From: Bilabrum cf. latius
Lineage: Eukaryota > Bigyra: Bicosoecida > Bigyra > Bicosoecida
Direction: 5' to 3'
DNA length: 64,000 bases
Assembly: GCA_965178125.1 (NCBI GenBank)
Contig: OZ237735.1
Location: 1,798,001 to 1,862,000, forward strand
The notes under the pieces: model-generated
Databases searched by the model: none
What the model was told of the DNA's origin: nothing
What the model saw: only the letters and a program-made list of their open reading frames with translations
In this document: positions 36,620-48,468 of the stretch, piece by piece
Layout of the letters: every line of letters begins with the position of its first letter
How positions within the stretch are numbered: the first letter of the stretch is position 1
Translations under genes and position numbers: made by a program

Positions 36620-37915
36620 ATGAGCACGGCGCTGACGCTATTCCACCGATACTATTCAAGAAAGGCCTTTATTGACAGGAAAGTTGGGCCAGACATGCAC
36701 CTTAGTCGGTATGACGTGAGCATGGCTTGCTGCTTTTTGGCTGGTAAAGCTCATGAGGATGTACGGAAGGCAGAGCATGTGGTGCTGTGCGCACGAGATA
36801 CGCTCTCAAGGCACTCCAAAGGAGTGTTCGACTTAAATGCCACCAGTCGAGTGCGTGGAAAAGCTGAGAAGCAGATTACTGAGGATTTCATACGTGCGTT
36901 GCTGAGAGCTGAACGCAAACTGCTGCATGTGTGCGAATTCGACGTGGACATTGAGCATCCGCACAGGTACCTTGAAGTTAAGCTTAAAGGCCTAGGCCTG
37001 TATGGCTTTGAAGATGTAAAAGAGCGAGTAGATAATATCCTGCGCGTGGCGTACCTCTAGACATCGCTTTGCGTACAGATGCAACCGGCAGAGATTGCAG
37101 ATGCAAGCGTGCTGCTGGCTGCACACCTCCACGGCAAGCCACTGCCAATGGAAACACAAGCAGACTAGGGCAAGTTTCCTTGGTATGTGGTGACCAAGAC
37201 TACAAAGACCAAGCTTGCGATAGCCCTCGGCCAGCTCCTCGAGCGGGAGGGGAAGTGCACGGCCCGGGAAGTCCTCGACGCACTCCCTCCAGCCCCGCAG
37301 AGCTCACCCTTCCACGGTTTGCCCCGCCGGAAAGGAGGCAAATCGCCAAGTGCTGACAAGGGACCAAAACCGGCATCCGAGTCAGGTACCCCAGCTTCCG
37401 GCGGCGCTGCAGATGCTACCTCTGCAAGCTCAAGCTCTGCTTCGAGCTCTGCTTCCAGTGCCGAGGCACACGCAGGGAAGGAGGCCGGGGACGGGGCGGG
37501 AGCTGATGCTAGATTTGAAGCTGGATCTGGGAGCTCAAGCTTGTTGTCGTCAGGTGCGGGGCCTCACCTGCTGGGCTCCAGTGGTGCTGGTGGATCTGGG
37601 ACCGCCGAACCTGCTTTGTAGCATGCTGACGCAGCACCTGCACCTGCACCCGGAACAGCCGGCGGAGCATCGGCAGTTGCGGCAACAGGGGATACCGCAG
37701 GGAGCATCGGCTCTTCAACGCAAGCAGTGGGATCTGTGGCCACCGCCGAACAGCATGGTTTGCCTGGCAATGGGAGCGGAGGCCACGGGCATACCTCGGC
37801 CTAGCAGGTCGCAGCAACTGCTCCTGCAAGCTCAGCTGGCATTGGTGCAAAGAGACCGCGGTCTGAAGGGGACTCCGACGAAGTTGATAGGAAGGCGCCG
37901 CCAAGGCCAGGATGA
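36620..37915 (+). CDS. Cyclin of the transcriptional (K/T/L-like) type
   Basis: Regulatory partner of a CDK acting on transcription or splicing. The first cyclin box opens with STALTLFHRYYSRKAFIDRK and has the CFLAGKAHED variant of the family's CLFLAGKVEET block. The second box is less clear: LLRAERKLLHVCEFDVDIEH..PHRYL, then VAYLQTSLCVQMQPAEIADA followed by VLLAAHLHG, where VAYLQT uses TAG for Gln. This order and spacing fits cyclins K, T and L better than cell-cycle cyclins. The last 200 residues are Ser/Ala/Gly-rich with a basic SAGIGAKRPRSEGDSDEVDR stretch that looks like a nuclear signal. Ends TGA 37913-37915. The start is uncertain because the frame stays open for 90 bases upstream and the N-terminus of the first box seems short. 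Confidence 0.82.
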
Positions 37916-38059
37916 AGTCATCACATTTTGCAAACAATATCCACCAGTCCATTTGGTGCAGTGCACGATGGCAGGAAAGACAGTTTCCCCGCCGTGCAGC
38001 ACAGGTGGATTGTGGCCGAACCAGTTCAGCAAGATTACTGTTTTGACTTGCTGTGCTCA

Positions 38060-39463
38060 ATGCCATCTCGACGTCGAAAGACTCACGGTAAATCGCAGGC
38101 TGCAGCTCCTAGGTCGGCAGTTGCAGCTGGGTATGGCAGTCACCTGCGAGCCACTAGAGTGAAGCCAGGCCCAACTCCGCTCGACAGGCAACATCTAGAC
38201 TTTTTATTTGTTCTTGACGTCGAAGCGTCGTGCGTTCGAGACAGAGATCCGGGTTTTGTTCAAGAGATAATAGAGCTTCCTGTTGTTTGCGTGGACGTCC
38301 GGGGCTAGTACCACCGAAGGCGAGCACCAGAGTACAGGCGGCGAAGTAGACTTTTTGGTGCAGTTGTTTCGGAGTTTCGGTCATTTGTCAAGCCAGTTGA
38401 GAATCCGAAAATCACTGATTACTGCACGAAGCTGACCGGGATCACCTAGGATGACGTCGAAGATGCACCTGCACTTGCAGACGCCATAGTAGCAATGCAC
38501 AAATGGGTCCATGCAACAATCCAGAAAAATGCTATCAAGCCGCCAGACAATGGATCCCTTCTACCTGAGAAGGTACTTGAGGCGGGAGCAGCACCTCTCG
38601 ATGTCGCGGGTGCACCTCTTGTCGTGGCAGCCGCCCCAGCCTTACCTTCTTCTGCTGCGGGAAGAACTGATGCGTCTGATCTCCATAGTCCTATCATATC
38701 GGCTGCGGCATCCGGGGCGAGCAAATCTGCGGTTTCTGCAACTACCGGAGCTGCGGCCGCAGCCGAGCTCCGCACCTGGGCCGCAAACACGAACCCGTGT
38801 CAGCTATACGGACAGCGGTTCGCTTTTGTTACGGACGGGCCATGGGATTTGCTCTACTATTTGCACGAGGAATGCGAGCGCAAGTCCATCCCGAAGCCCC
38901 TGCACCCGCCCTACCTCGACAAGTGGGTCAACCTGCGGTGGCTGCACGCAGACGTCTTCAACAAGGGCAAGCGGCAAGGCGTCTCGAGCCAGCTTCACTC
39001 GATGGGTTTGCGATTCGAGGGTAGGGAACACAGCGGCATCGACGACTCGAGGAACATTGCCAGGATAGCCATGGCAATGATGGGCCGGGGATGCGTCCTG
39101 GGGGTCAACGATGGAGTGTGCTCGGACCTGGCCGTGGTATGGAAACCGCCGAAGGACTGGAACAGGAAAGCCGCCCGCACGGTACCTGCGGCAGAGTACC
39201 CACCCTCGTGGTACGCCGGTGGTCTCGAGGCTACTGTCCGGCTGGAGGCAAGCGGGGGCACTGGCGGGGAGGGTGCACAGGCTGCAACCGGCGGCGCTGC
39301 ATCAGCATCCGGTGCAAGCACCAGCTTGGCAACGGGTTGTTTGGAAGTCGAAGAGGCAGCGACAGCGGCATTGCCTGGGGCAGTGAGGCCGCGTGATGCT
39401 GCGAACGCTGACCCAAGCTATGGTGCAGCTCACAGCGTGGACAAGAGCCCCAAGCCAGGCTGA
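38060..39463 (+). CDS. ERI1-type DEDDh 3'-5' exoribonuclease
   Basis: Trims 3' ends of RNAs such as histone mRNA, small RNAs or 5.8S rRNA in other eukaryotes. The 467-residue frame starts at ATG 38060 (basic MPSRRRKTHGK). DEDDh residues are visible: first Asp/Glu in FLFVLDVEASC, then EIIELPVV, second Asp block after VKPVENPKITDYCTKLTGIT-QDD, a TDGPWDLLYYLHEEC block with the third Asp, and the final HSGIDDSRNIARIAMAMM. A family-typical insertion of about 120 residues that is Ala/Ser-rich splits the domain after WVHATIQ. Two Gln codons are TAG (VRGQYHRR and GITQDDVED). The Gly/Ala-rich tail has no recognised domain. Ends in TGA at 39461-39463, with another in-frame ATG of the next reading frame only one base later. 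Confidence 0.88.
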
Positions 39464-39464
39464 A

Positions 39465-39752
39465 ATGATTGTGGTTGAGACATATTATGTCGACACAAAG
39501 TACGAAATTTGCTCAAGTCATGCCAGACCAGTGAGCATCCATGGATGTGGTGAGCGGGGCGGTGGCGCCGCGCACTCCATTCGAATTGCGGAACTTCTTG
39601 TGAAGCGAAAGAAATCATTGACTGAGAGACGTGCAAGACACGATCAAACAACAAGATTAGTCAAGGTTCCTTATAATTTTTATCTTGTGACCCATCTCAT
39701 GCAAGTTGATACGTCTGCTGCGGGTGGAGGCTCTCCCACGGGTACATCGAAT
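39465..39752 (+). other. Possible upstream exon of the Claspin-like gene
   Basis: An ATG-led frame of 96 codons in the same frame as the Claspin-like gene. It ends at a strong donor site (AAT|GTAAGT, intron from 39753) and a matching acceptor TTCGTAG at 39839 would join it in phase 0 to 39840. The sequence (for example YYVDTKYEICSSHARPVSIH) is not recognised, and starting one base after the ERI1 stop is unusual, so this is tentative. Confidence 0.3.
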
Positions 39753-39908
39753 GTAAGTTGGACGTTTGAAATTTGATTTGGATTTATCGCTAGTCACGGT
39801 CATTCTTTCAGGTCTATATCCCACATGCTATTTTCGTAGGTACTATCGTTTAAGCCAGTTGGTCTCACTGCGGACTAGTACGACAGCCAGCTCCAGGATC
39901 TTGAATTG

Positions 39909-42900
39909 ATGCTTGGGGGTCCGGATTCAATCAGCCCGGGCCGGCAGCAGGCATCCCCCGCGCTGCGGGACTCTACTTCAGACCAAGTTGTATCAGATGT
40001 ATCTCCTGTTGCAGGAAAAGCCCGGGCTGGACGAAAGAAAAAGGGGAAGTCGGGCAAGAAGAAACGGTTGAAGAAGAAGAAAAATGGCACTGGTGGGCCA
40101 GATAGAGGCCAGGACGATGATGCAGGGACTAGAGTAGATAGAGATGAGCTCAAAGCTGAGTTGGCTGAGCTGTAGGAAGAGGCTCGGGCGAGAAACCGCA
40201 CCAAGCCCGCGCCTGCTCCGATGGTGGAGCTGGATGACTTCGTTGTGGACGACCTGTCAGACGAAGACAGGAAACGGCATGATCGCGACGGCAACGTCAG
40301 CGACGACAATGCATCCATCCGCACTGAAGACGAAGGACCTATCGCTGCCGGGTCCAGCCGGGGCAAGCGCCGGTCGGCTGTCGCGGCCCGGGAGGCCCTC
40401 CAGGAGCGCATCAAGACGGAGAGGCTCAAGCGCGAGGGAGACACGCGCAGGCTGGAGAAGGCGGTCATGCAGGACACTGCCACTGCGGTAGATGACGCGG
40501 TCATCTCAGTGGACGACGAGCTCCGCATGCTCCAAGGCAAGGCCCAGATGTTGCTGAAAGGCCCGAGGTCTCACTACTCCCGCCGTCACGGTGTCCCGGC
40601 GCACGGCTCTGCAGCTGCTTGGGCTCGCCCGCCACAGCACGGTGCGAGTGGGTAGCGCAGGAATTGGAAGACGCCTGCACAGTTGCGAGCCGGTGCACAG
40701 GCGCCTGGAGGGTCAGCTGGGCTGGGTTCCCCTGGCTTGGACTTTGGTGGCCTTGCCGACGATGGTCTCGGCACTGCCCGAGGCACGGAGCAGAAGCCCG
40801 CCCGACCTGCAGTTCGTCGCGTGGGTGACCGTTCTTTGCAGAACTCTGCTCGGTTGTCCTCCAAGATGATCTCCTTTGAGTCGCAGGACCATGAGGAGGT
40901 GGATCTGGCCGAGGCGCACGAGTCAAAGAACGACGGCAGCGAGCACCCCGCTGAAGGCGACAAGCTGGCCATGAGTTCGTATTCTCAGGTATCTCTTTTT
41001 GGCGGGCTGCACGAGCAGGTCCTACGGGAGGAAGGTGACCGCAAGCTAATTTAGACTCCAGACATGAGCGTCGCGCTGCAGAGGAGCTCCTCCACGCTCG
41101 AAGAGGTGGTGCACGTCGACAGCAGCGACGACGAGGATGACCACAGGATGCTCATCAACCCACTAAGGCGCTACCATGCTTTGCAGAAGAGGCAGTCAGG
41201 TGGATCCCCTCCAAAGGCCAAGCGCAGCCGCTCGGGCATGTTCAGCCCACTCCGCAGCGTTGCCAAACTCAAGGGCGACCAGCGCCGCCAGTTTCTTGAC
41301 AGTCTCAAGGACACGCACCATACGCTCGAGGCTGAGAAAGCAGCCCGCATGCTTGGTTTCGCATCAGTGGTAGCCCACGGTGTCGGCAAACTTCGAATGA
41401 AATTGCAGCGCAAGATGGTATCTGAGAAAGCACCATTGGCACAGGCGTCCCCGGAACCGGCGTCTTCAGTTGCGGCGCAGCAGAGCCAGTCCGCCGCCCT
41501 GGATGACACGCCCACCGCTGAAGCTCGACAGCAGGCAGAGGGGTCTGCTACCAGATCGATTGCAGCCTCTCTGTCGTCGAGCGCTGGGAGACTTGCTGCC
41601 GAGAAGCAAGCCGGCAACCCCGAAACAGCGACAGCTGAGACTGTGCGCGACGACACCGGTTTGGAGCAGCAAGCTGCATCCGTGCGGCGGTCGATCTAGC
41701 CCCCGATGATGGGTGGTCATGACAGCGATGACGAAGCCGAGCAAGAGATGAAGCAGCTAGGCCATGGGAATGCCGGTGCAGGCTCGGCTACAGGAGGTGC
41801 GTCTGAGATGGAGGCGGGGGATGGAGAGGACGCTGCAGGAGATAGAGAAGTAGCCCTACCAGCCACTCCGTCCCCAACACCCGCACTGACCGGTCCGTTT
41901 GCGAAGGCGCAGCAGCAGCGAAAGCAGTCCAGCAGTCCAGAACCTGATGCGGCAGAAGCTAGCCCCATTCCCACAGCACCAGCCTCTGAAACAGCCGCAA
42001 CGGAAGCCCTGCCGGTTGATGCAGACTTGCAGGGCAGTGATGAGCAGGCTCGGCTAGGTAGCAAGCGGTCCGCTGCAAACGCCTCAGCGGAGGGATCCCC
42101 CGCTGCCAAGAAGGCTCGGGTAGGCTACGGGCAAGTCAGCCGAGAAGTGAGGGCCAAGAAGCAGATGCAGCCGAAGCTAGTGCTCGACACCACGCGAACA
42201 GGTGGCGGCCCACAAAGCCAAGCCAAAGAGGAGGAGAGTGGGCCTGAGTCAGGATCTGCTGACGAGGAGGGGTCGGTCGATGGACAGGCGGAAGCGGGCG
42301 AGGGTGCTGAGGCGGCACCAACTGGCCCTTAGGAGGGGTCTGCTTCAACCTCTATAGCAAGGAATGCGGCGTACCGGGAGGCAGTCTTGGCTGAGTTCAA
42401 GAGAGAGAAGGAGCGGGCTGCCGCGAGGAGGAAGGCCGGCATCTCGTTCGAGGACGAAGCTGAGGAGGACGAAGATGAGGTGGAGGGCGGGGCGAGACAT
42501 CTGATCGGTGCTATGGGTCTCCAGGGTGGGCAGGACATGAAGGCGCTGGCAGCTGAGCGTCGGAAGCTTGAAGAGGCCATGGAGGAACGGGAGGCAATGG
42601 AGCTTGAGGCAAACCTGGACGAGGCTCTGGAAGGGATCGTTGATGCAGTGTCGGATGACGAGGATGATGACGTCAGCCACGACTTCATCGCTGAGCAGCA
42701 GCGCAAACAAGACAAATAGGAGCTGCGACGCATCACCCACGCGATGGCTGAGGGGTACAAGCGCAAGTCCAGACAAGGGCTCGACCGCCTAGAACAGCGA
42801 ATGCAGGAGGCAGAGGCTGCCGAGTTCGAGGCCGACGAGGAAGGGGCTCTGGCAGCGGCAGAAATTGCCAGGCAACAACGTCGTATCGGAGCGGGCAACC

Positions 42901-44639
42901 TTGATGCAGATCTCGTCGCAGAAGTCGAGGGCGACAGTGATAGCAATTCCCAAAACGGTGACACGCAGGACGCAGCAACTGATGGTAACGATGACGATGG
43001 CGATGACGACGATGACTACGACGTTGAAACCATGCTGCGAAAGGCGCAGCGAGAGCAGCGTAGGCGACTGAGGTCCGAAGCAAACCCCGAAGAGGAGGGC
43101 GCGAGAGGTCCAGCGCTTGCCGTGCCGCGGACCATCATGTCCCACGGCAGCTCAATCCTGGCCCTCAAGCAGCGCAATCGCTAGATATCGAGTACGATTG
43201 CGCGGCGGCGGGAGCAGGAGCGCAAGTCTCAGCTTCAAGAGCTTGAGCAGCTGGGGCCACGTGGCAACGAAGACGTTGTGGAGCCGTCTGCACCGATGGC
43301 GCAAGTGGATCTCGAGCAGCAAGAGTTCGAGCATCAGGAGTGGATGGACGAAGCTGCCGCCATGGCGGATGAGCTTGAGGCACAGGAAGGCGCCCTTGGC
43401 CCTCCCCATACTGCCCCCGGCGCCGATGGAACGCGGGTTGTGTCGAAGTCTGCGACCTTGAAGCGAACCAAGTCGGGCTTGGCGGTGCGCCGGGTGTCTG
43501 ACAAGGGAGTGGAGCTGGCCGGTGGGGCTGTGCTGCAGGCACCAACAGCGCAAGCGCCCGTGGTACAAGCGCAGCCTACCCCGGACGTGCTGCTGCGACG
43601 CAGCGCATCTACGAGCTCGTCGCATGTGGAGGTTTTCGCAATGCTTGCAGAGGCGGAGGTTGAGGCCAGGCCTGCGAAGCCGCAGGCAGTTGCAGCAGCC
43701 ACGCCAGCAACCAGCAGCAAAGCAGCTAACTCCAGCGGGTCATCTTAGAAGACTAGAGACAGACACGAACCAGCCAGCTCGCCTGCAAAGGCAGCTATGA
43801 GTCCGCAGAAGAAGAGTAACCCGCTGTTTAAAGCATTCAGTCGAACGGTTGCGCCAGACAAGACGAAGCCCCGTGCAGCCATGGCGGATGATGGCGACTC
43901 GGACTCAGACGAAGACGAAGTCGAGCCGCCTGCATCTCAACGATCCGCGGGATCAGACCAGACGTCTGACGAGATCCAGTATGACGACATGATGGATCTT
44001 GGTGCCATTCGTGCGGTTGGCAGGGGCAAGTCGAAGAAGACCCTGTCCCTGGGTGAGATTGCGCGCAGGACCGCGAAGGCCAGTGCTCGCCCTCCTCGTG
44101 CGCCGAGACATCAGGCGTCTGATGAGACCGAAGCAACGGCACGAAGCTCGTCATCGTCCTCGTCATCTTCATCATCCTCATCTGATGTTGCCCAGGCTGG
44201 CTAGGGCGAGAAACCAAGCGTGGGAGACGTAGACGGTATTCAGCGATTGCTGCGCGAGGCCTCGGACTGTGGCGGTGCATACTCGCAGTCGAACTTTGGC
44301 CTCGGGAGCATGGGAGACAGCTTGTCTAGAATGCCGTCATTTTCTTTGCATGGGGACGAAGGAGCGTCGCGGCCTGGTGGATTCGGCTGCGCAGGACTCG
44401 GAGCTGACGGCGCCAAGGGGTTCATCTCGTCCATGTCCAGGCAGGGGGATACGCAGCACGTAAACAACGGTGGAAGAGTTGAGGTTCGATCGCAGGGGAG
44501 GAAGTTTGCGTTTGCAGCAGCTGCGAGCTCCAAACCAGTAGGCATTGTGCCGGCGCAGCTGCAGGCGCCCGTGCGGCAGAGGCCCTCCGTTTCGAAGGGG
44601 CTGGAAATCATTTTGGGGATGTAGAGAACTGATGCATGA
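39909..44639 (+). CDS. Acidic coiled-coil protein, Claspin/Mrc1-like (tentative)
   Basis: A single frame with nine or more in-frame TAGs runs to TGA 44637-44639; from ATG 39909 it encodes 1,576 residues. The N-terminus has a run of Lys (AGRKKKGKSGKKKRLKKKKN). Acidic blocks follow: VELDDFVVDDLSDEDRKRHD, then EEVVHVDSSDDEDDHRMLIN. A central segment (GISFEDEAEEDEDEVEGGAR..., DDEDDDVSHDFIAEQQRKQD, ELRRITHAMAEGYKRKSRQG) has the layout of the Claspin/Mrc1 conserved domain: acidic, then a helix with a ...D..I/L..G.KRK motif, then a coiled coil. A TRF-like 'L.AKL/K.DQRRQFLDSLKDTH' helix lies at about residue 450. Claspin mediates the replication checkpoint at forks. The match is architectural, so other acidic chromatin proteins are possible. 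The true start may be further upstream through an exon at 39465-39752. Confidence 0.45.
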
Positions 44640-44751
44640 ACCAGATACGTACGTCTTTGATCCGAAAAATTCACATATGCTGCTTCAGCGCGTTTCTTCG
44701 GTAGGACAAGAGCATGCGTCACTCGCCATCTCAGACCAAGCCCTCCTTGAC
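44640..44751. terminator. Short convergent 3' region
   Basis: Only 112 bases separate the stop codons of the Claspin-like gene (+) and O-GlcNAc transferase (-), so both transcripts must end in or overlap here. No polyadenylation signal is obvious. Confidence 0.3.
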
Positions 44752-47700
44752 TCATCGACCCATGTGGGACCCATGCATCCCACCTGCCTGTGCCCGAAGG
44801 GCCTGCCTGCGCTGCTCGATCAGGTTTCCGACCTCAACTGGTGGTGGCGGCACGCTTGGATGCGGCAGACTCTACTGCTACGCCAGCGCGGTAATCGCGA
44901 TGTCTTTCGCAGACGGCCTCCGAGGGGGTGGGAAGTGGCGGAGGTGCTCGGTCACCACGTCCTCAGCGTCGATAAGCTCCAGCTCTGACTTTCCACGCCC
45001 GATTCCGTGTAGCATGGGTGCTCCCTGCACCCACCCGTACCCGGGCATGCTGCCAGTTGCCCTGGCAGGGGCAGAGCTCCCGTCGCCAAGCATAGTGGCC
45101 TGGCCGTGCTCCGGCAGCTTTGGTCGATCGTAGACGTCCTCAGCGATGGTTCCAACGGGGCTCAGTCTTTTGCCGTCAACACAGTCGTGAATAACAATTG
45201 GATCTCGAGAGTGCCCACCCCTCCTGCCCCACATGGCCAGGATGGCTCGCTCGAAGTTCATGACCCACCTCTGTGTGTCGAACAGCGTGGAGCTAGTGCG
45301 ACATGCCTCGAGCCTCGCTCGGATGTCAGCCAGCATGGAGGGGTGAGTCGCCAGCCTGACTGCAATCTCCTCGTACTCGGGGAAACTTCTTGCCACGAGC
45401 TGAGGCAGGCCCACTGTGTTGAGCAGCGATGCTGCAACGCGGGATGCCATCTTCTCGCCAGGCAGCGTAACAAGGGGTACGCCTCCCCATAGTATGTCAC
45501 ACCCAGTCGTGTGCGCATTGCAAACCGGAGTATCCAAGAACAGGTTTGCAAGGTGGCCACGTTGAAGGTGTTCCTGCTTGGGAGCGACGTCTGTGAAAAA
45601 TATGCGGTCATCGGTGAGGCCGTGCGCCCGGGCCGCCGCCCGAATGTTTGCCTCTCCGGCCGGAGGAAAGCGCAGCAGCCACAGGATCGAATTGGGGACT
45701 CGGTGCAGGATCCTGCACCACCTCTGGAACGTCCTTGGGTCTATCTTGTAGATCTAGTTGAAATTCGCAAACACAAACTTGGAGTCTGGGATCCCGTAGC
45801 GCTGCCGGGTTGGAAGGAGCCGCTTGTCCAGGCACTCTGCCGCTGACTGTTTGTGGTCGTTGACAAAATAGCAGTGCGGCATGTACACTGGAACTTCAGA
45901 GTAGTGTTGAGTCAGGTTCTTCGGCACCACGGACTCATCCACAACAATGTACTGCACGTAGTCCGCCCCCATTGTGCCGCAGAAACCCATGTACGACACC
46001 TGTACAGGCGCCGGGCGAAGGGCGAAAATTTCGTTTCGAGCGCCTTTGGTGTATCCGTTGAGATTGATCAGCACATGGATCCGATGAGACGATATGAGGC
46101 GAGCAGCGTCGCCGTGCGGCAATGCGCTGATGTCGGTAAAATGCTCGACCTCAGACTGAATCTTGCGGCGCCAGATTGAGCCGTCGTCCGGGGTCACGGC
46201 AAAGCAAAACACCTCGAACTGACTCCGGTCGTGCATGCCGAATACCGATTGCATGAGGTGGGCCAATGGGTGGTTTCCAAAGTCGCTAGACACGTAGCCA
46301 ACCCTGAGTCGCTCACCCTGCATCTGTTCAACCTTCGGAAACATCGAAGGGGGGTTCAGCGCAGACACGCTCGCCAGGGCGCGAAGTGCGTAGCACGTGG
46401 CGAGCCTTCGCATCTGACGCAGGCCCATCGGGTACACGAGGGAATGGAAAGGTTGCACGCTCGGAAGCACAGCAGACGGGGTCGGCTGCTAGCCGGCTGT
46501 CCCCACAGACTGGGACGTACGGGGTACGCTCCCCAGCGGCAGCATGCCCGCGCTCCCGTGGGCGCTAGCAGCCAGCTGAGCGTCCGGCAGCGCAGCGTCA
46601 ACCTGCCTCCGAATAAGGTCAGAGAGCTTGCGGAAGCAGTCTTTTCTCCGCCTCCAGTCACAGACGATGACCAACGAGTGCACAAGGTTGCTGAAAGCAT
46701 CGGGGAAGTTCGGCTTGAGCGCGATCGCCTTTCTGTAGCAGACGATGCCGTCTTCCACCTTGCCCCCGTCCTTAAATGCGCTCGCCAGGTTCGAAAATGC
46801 GTCTGCAAAGGTTGGCTTCAGGCAGATTGCCGTTGCGTAGCATCTCACGGCATCATCGAGGCGGTTCATATCCTTGAGTGCGTTGCCCATGTTGCTCCAC
46901 GCATCGGCGAATCGCGGCTCGATGGTGAGAGCCTCTCTGTAGTGCTGCAGCGCCTGCAGCACCTATCCCTGCTCCTTTAAGATGGAGGCCAGATTGGAGT
47001 GCCCTGCTGCAAAGCGTGGCATCAGCCTGCACGCGGTCACGTAGCAGTGGATGGCCTCCTTGATCATGCCTTTGTCCTTGAGCGAGTTACCCAGGTTGTT
47101 GTAGGCGTGGGGGTGGTCGGGCTTGAGCGCGAGCGCAGTTCTGTAGCATCGAACGCTCTCCTGCAGCATCCCCAACTCCCTGTATGCATTGCCAAGGTTG
47201 TTGTACGCGTCAGGGAAATTGGGCTCTAGTCTCAGGGCGTGGTGGTAGTGCTCCACCGCACTCCGCATGGCCCCCTCGTCGTAGAAGCAGCTGGCCAAGT
47301 TGCCGTATGCGATGGCAAACTTGGGGCGGATCTCGATGGCGCGTCTATAGGCCTGCTTGGCATCCTGTAGCCTGCCGAGTTCCTTAAGCGCATTGCCCAT
47401 GTTGCTCCACGCATCGGCGAAGGTTGGGTGCCACCGAATCGCCTCTCTGTAGTGCTGCACGGCCGCCTCCGGATTGCCCAGCTCCTTCAGAACACCGGCA
47501 AGATTACTCCATGCCACCGCAAAGTCTGGCTTCTACTTCAGGACAGCCACGTAGCATCGCTGCGCCTCGTGTAGCATGCCCTGCGACTTGAGCAGGTTGC
47601 CCAGGTTGCACATCGAGTCCGTGAGCGCGGGCTGGAGAGACACGGCGACTTTGTACGCTTCAATCGCCTCTCCAACCCGCCCCAACTACACGAAGGATGC

Positions 47701-48069
47701 AGCAAGGTTGTGGTAGGCATCGACCAGCCTGGGCTTGAGCTAGATGGACTTCTGGTAAAACTACACCGCGCCCTGAGCATCTCCAATAGACTTCAGACAG
47801 TTAGCCAAATTGCAGTAGGCTTCTGCGTGGCAAAATCCTATGGATAAGACTTTCATACTAGATAGATATCATGCAACATGTCAAGCGCAACAATTCACAT
47901 AAACGAGCTTACCAGCGCAACCAGGACATAACGCAAGCACCCTTTCGTTCGTGGCGATGGCCTCCGAGAAACGCTTTTGCTCGTAGTGCACAGCGGCAAG
48001 CAGAAGTAGCGCATCTACGCGGTTCGGCTACTTTGACAGCACCTGCGAACCAGATGCACAAGAAAGCAT
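44752..48069 (-). CDS. OGT: O-GlcNAc transferase with TPR superhelix (GT41)
   Basis: Adds single GlcNAc (or, in SPINDLY-like members, fucose) to Ser/Thr of nuclear and cytosolic proteins. Exons 48069-47913 and 47837-44752 encode 1,080 residues. The first half is about 12 TPRs (for example AYCNLANCLKSIGDAQGAVQ, AWSNMGNALKELGRLQDAKQ, AYNNLGNAYRELGMLQESVR). The catalytic half has RVGYVSSDFGNHPLAHLMQS, DISALPHGDAARLI, INLNGYTKGARNEIFALRPA, PVQVSYMGFCGTMGADYVQY, the exact FANFNQIYKIDP (Q is TAG), then LDTPVCNAHTTGCDILWGGV followed by PLVTLPGEKMASRVAASLL. These fit OGT rather than bacterial relatives. TAG occurs in several repeats as well. Near the C-terminus TAG CAG TAG gives QQQ; stop is TGA at 44752-44754. 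A TGA lies upstream of the chosen ATG in frame, but a further 5' exon is possible since the first TPR begins soon after. Confidence 0.95.
47838..47912 (-). other. Spliceosomal intron in OGT gene (75 nt)
   Basis: Starts GTAAGC and ends TCCATAG. It splits a TPR between ERVLALCPGCAG and FCHAEAYCNLANCL; removing it restores a continuous repeat in phase 1. Confidence 0.8.
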
Positions 48070-48468
48070 GAGCGGATTGAACTAACTCAGTGCATATCAA
48101 CCCTGGACTGCACTGACACTAGCTCTCACCCCCATACAAAGCCTTTTTGCGTGCCGATATTCTCGATTTTTGAATCGAGAGTATGCGCCGGCTACAGCCG
48201 TTGATACATCTGGATCTGCCATTGGACCGGCCGAGGCTGGCTCACAATTAAGGTGAAATTTCGATTAAGACCAAGCCAAGACTGCGGGAATGGACTTTAA
48301 TGAAATAATTCTGCCCCCAATATAACCGCAATCTGGCGAATTAGTCGCTGAGTGCGGCAGAAATTAAATTGCGTGGACCGCCGGAGAAATGCACTGCACT
48401 GTAGCAGCGCAGAGCAGAGGTGCGCCAACAAGGTTCCGCCACCTAGCATGACTTGAGCGCGTTAATGC
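48070..48468. other. Divergent intergenic region, OGT / actin protease
   Basis: 399 bases between divergent starts. Presumably both promoters. No RNA gene or repeat recognised. Confidence 0.35.
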
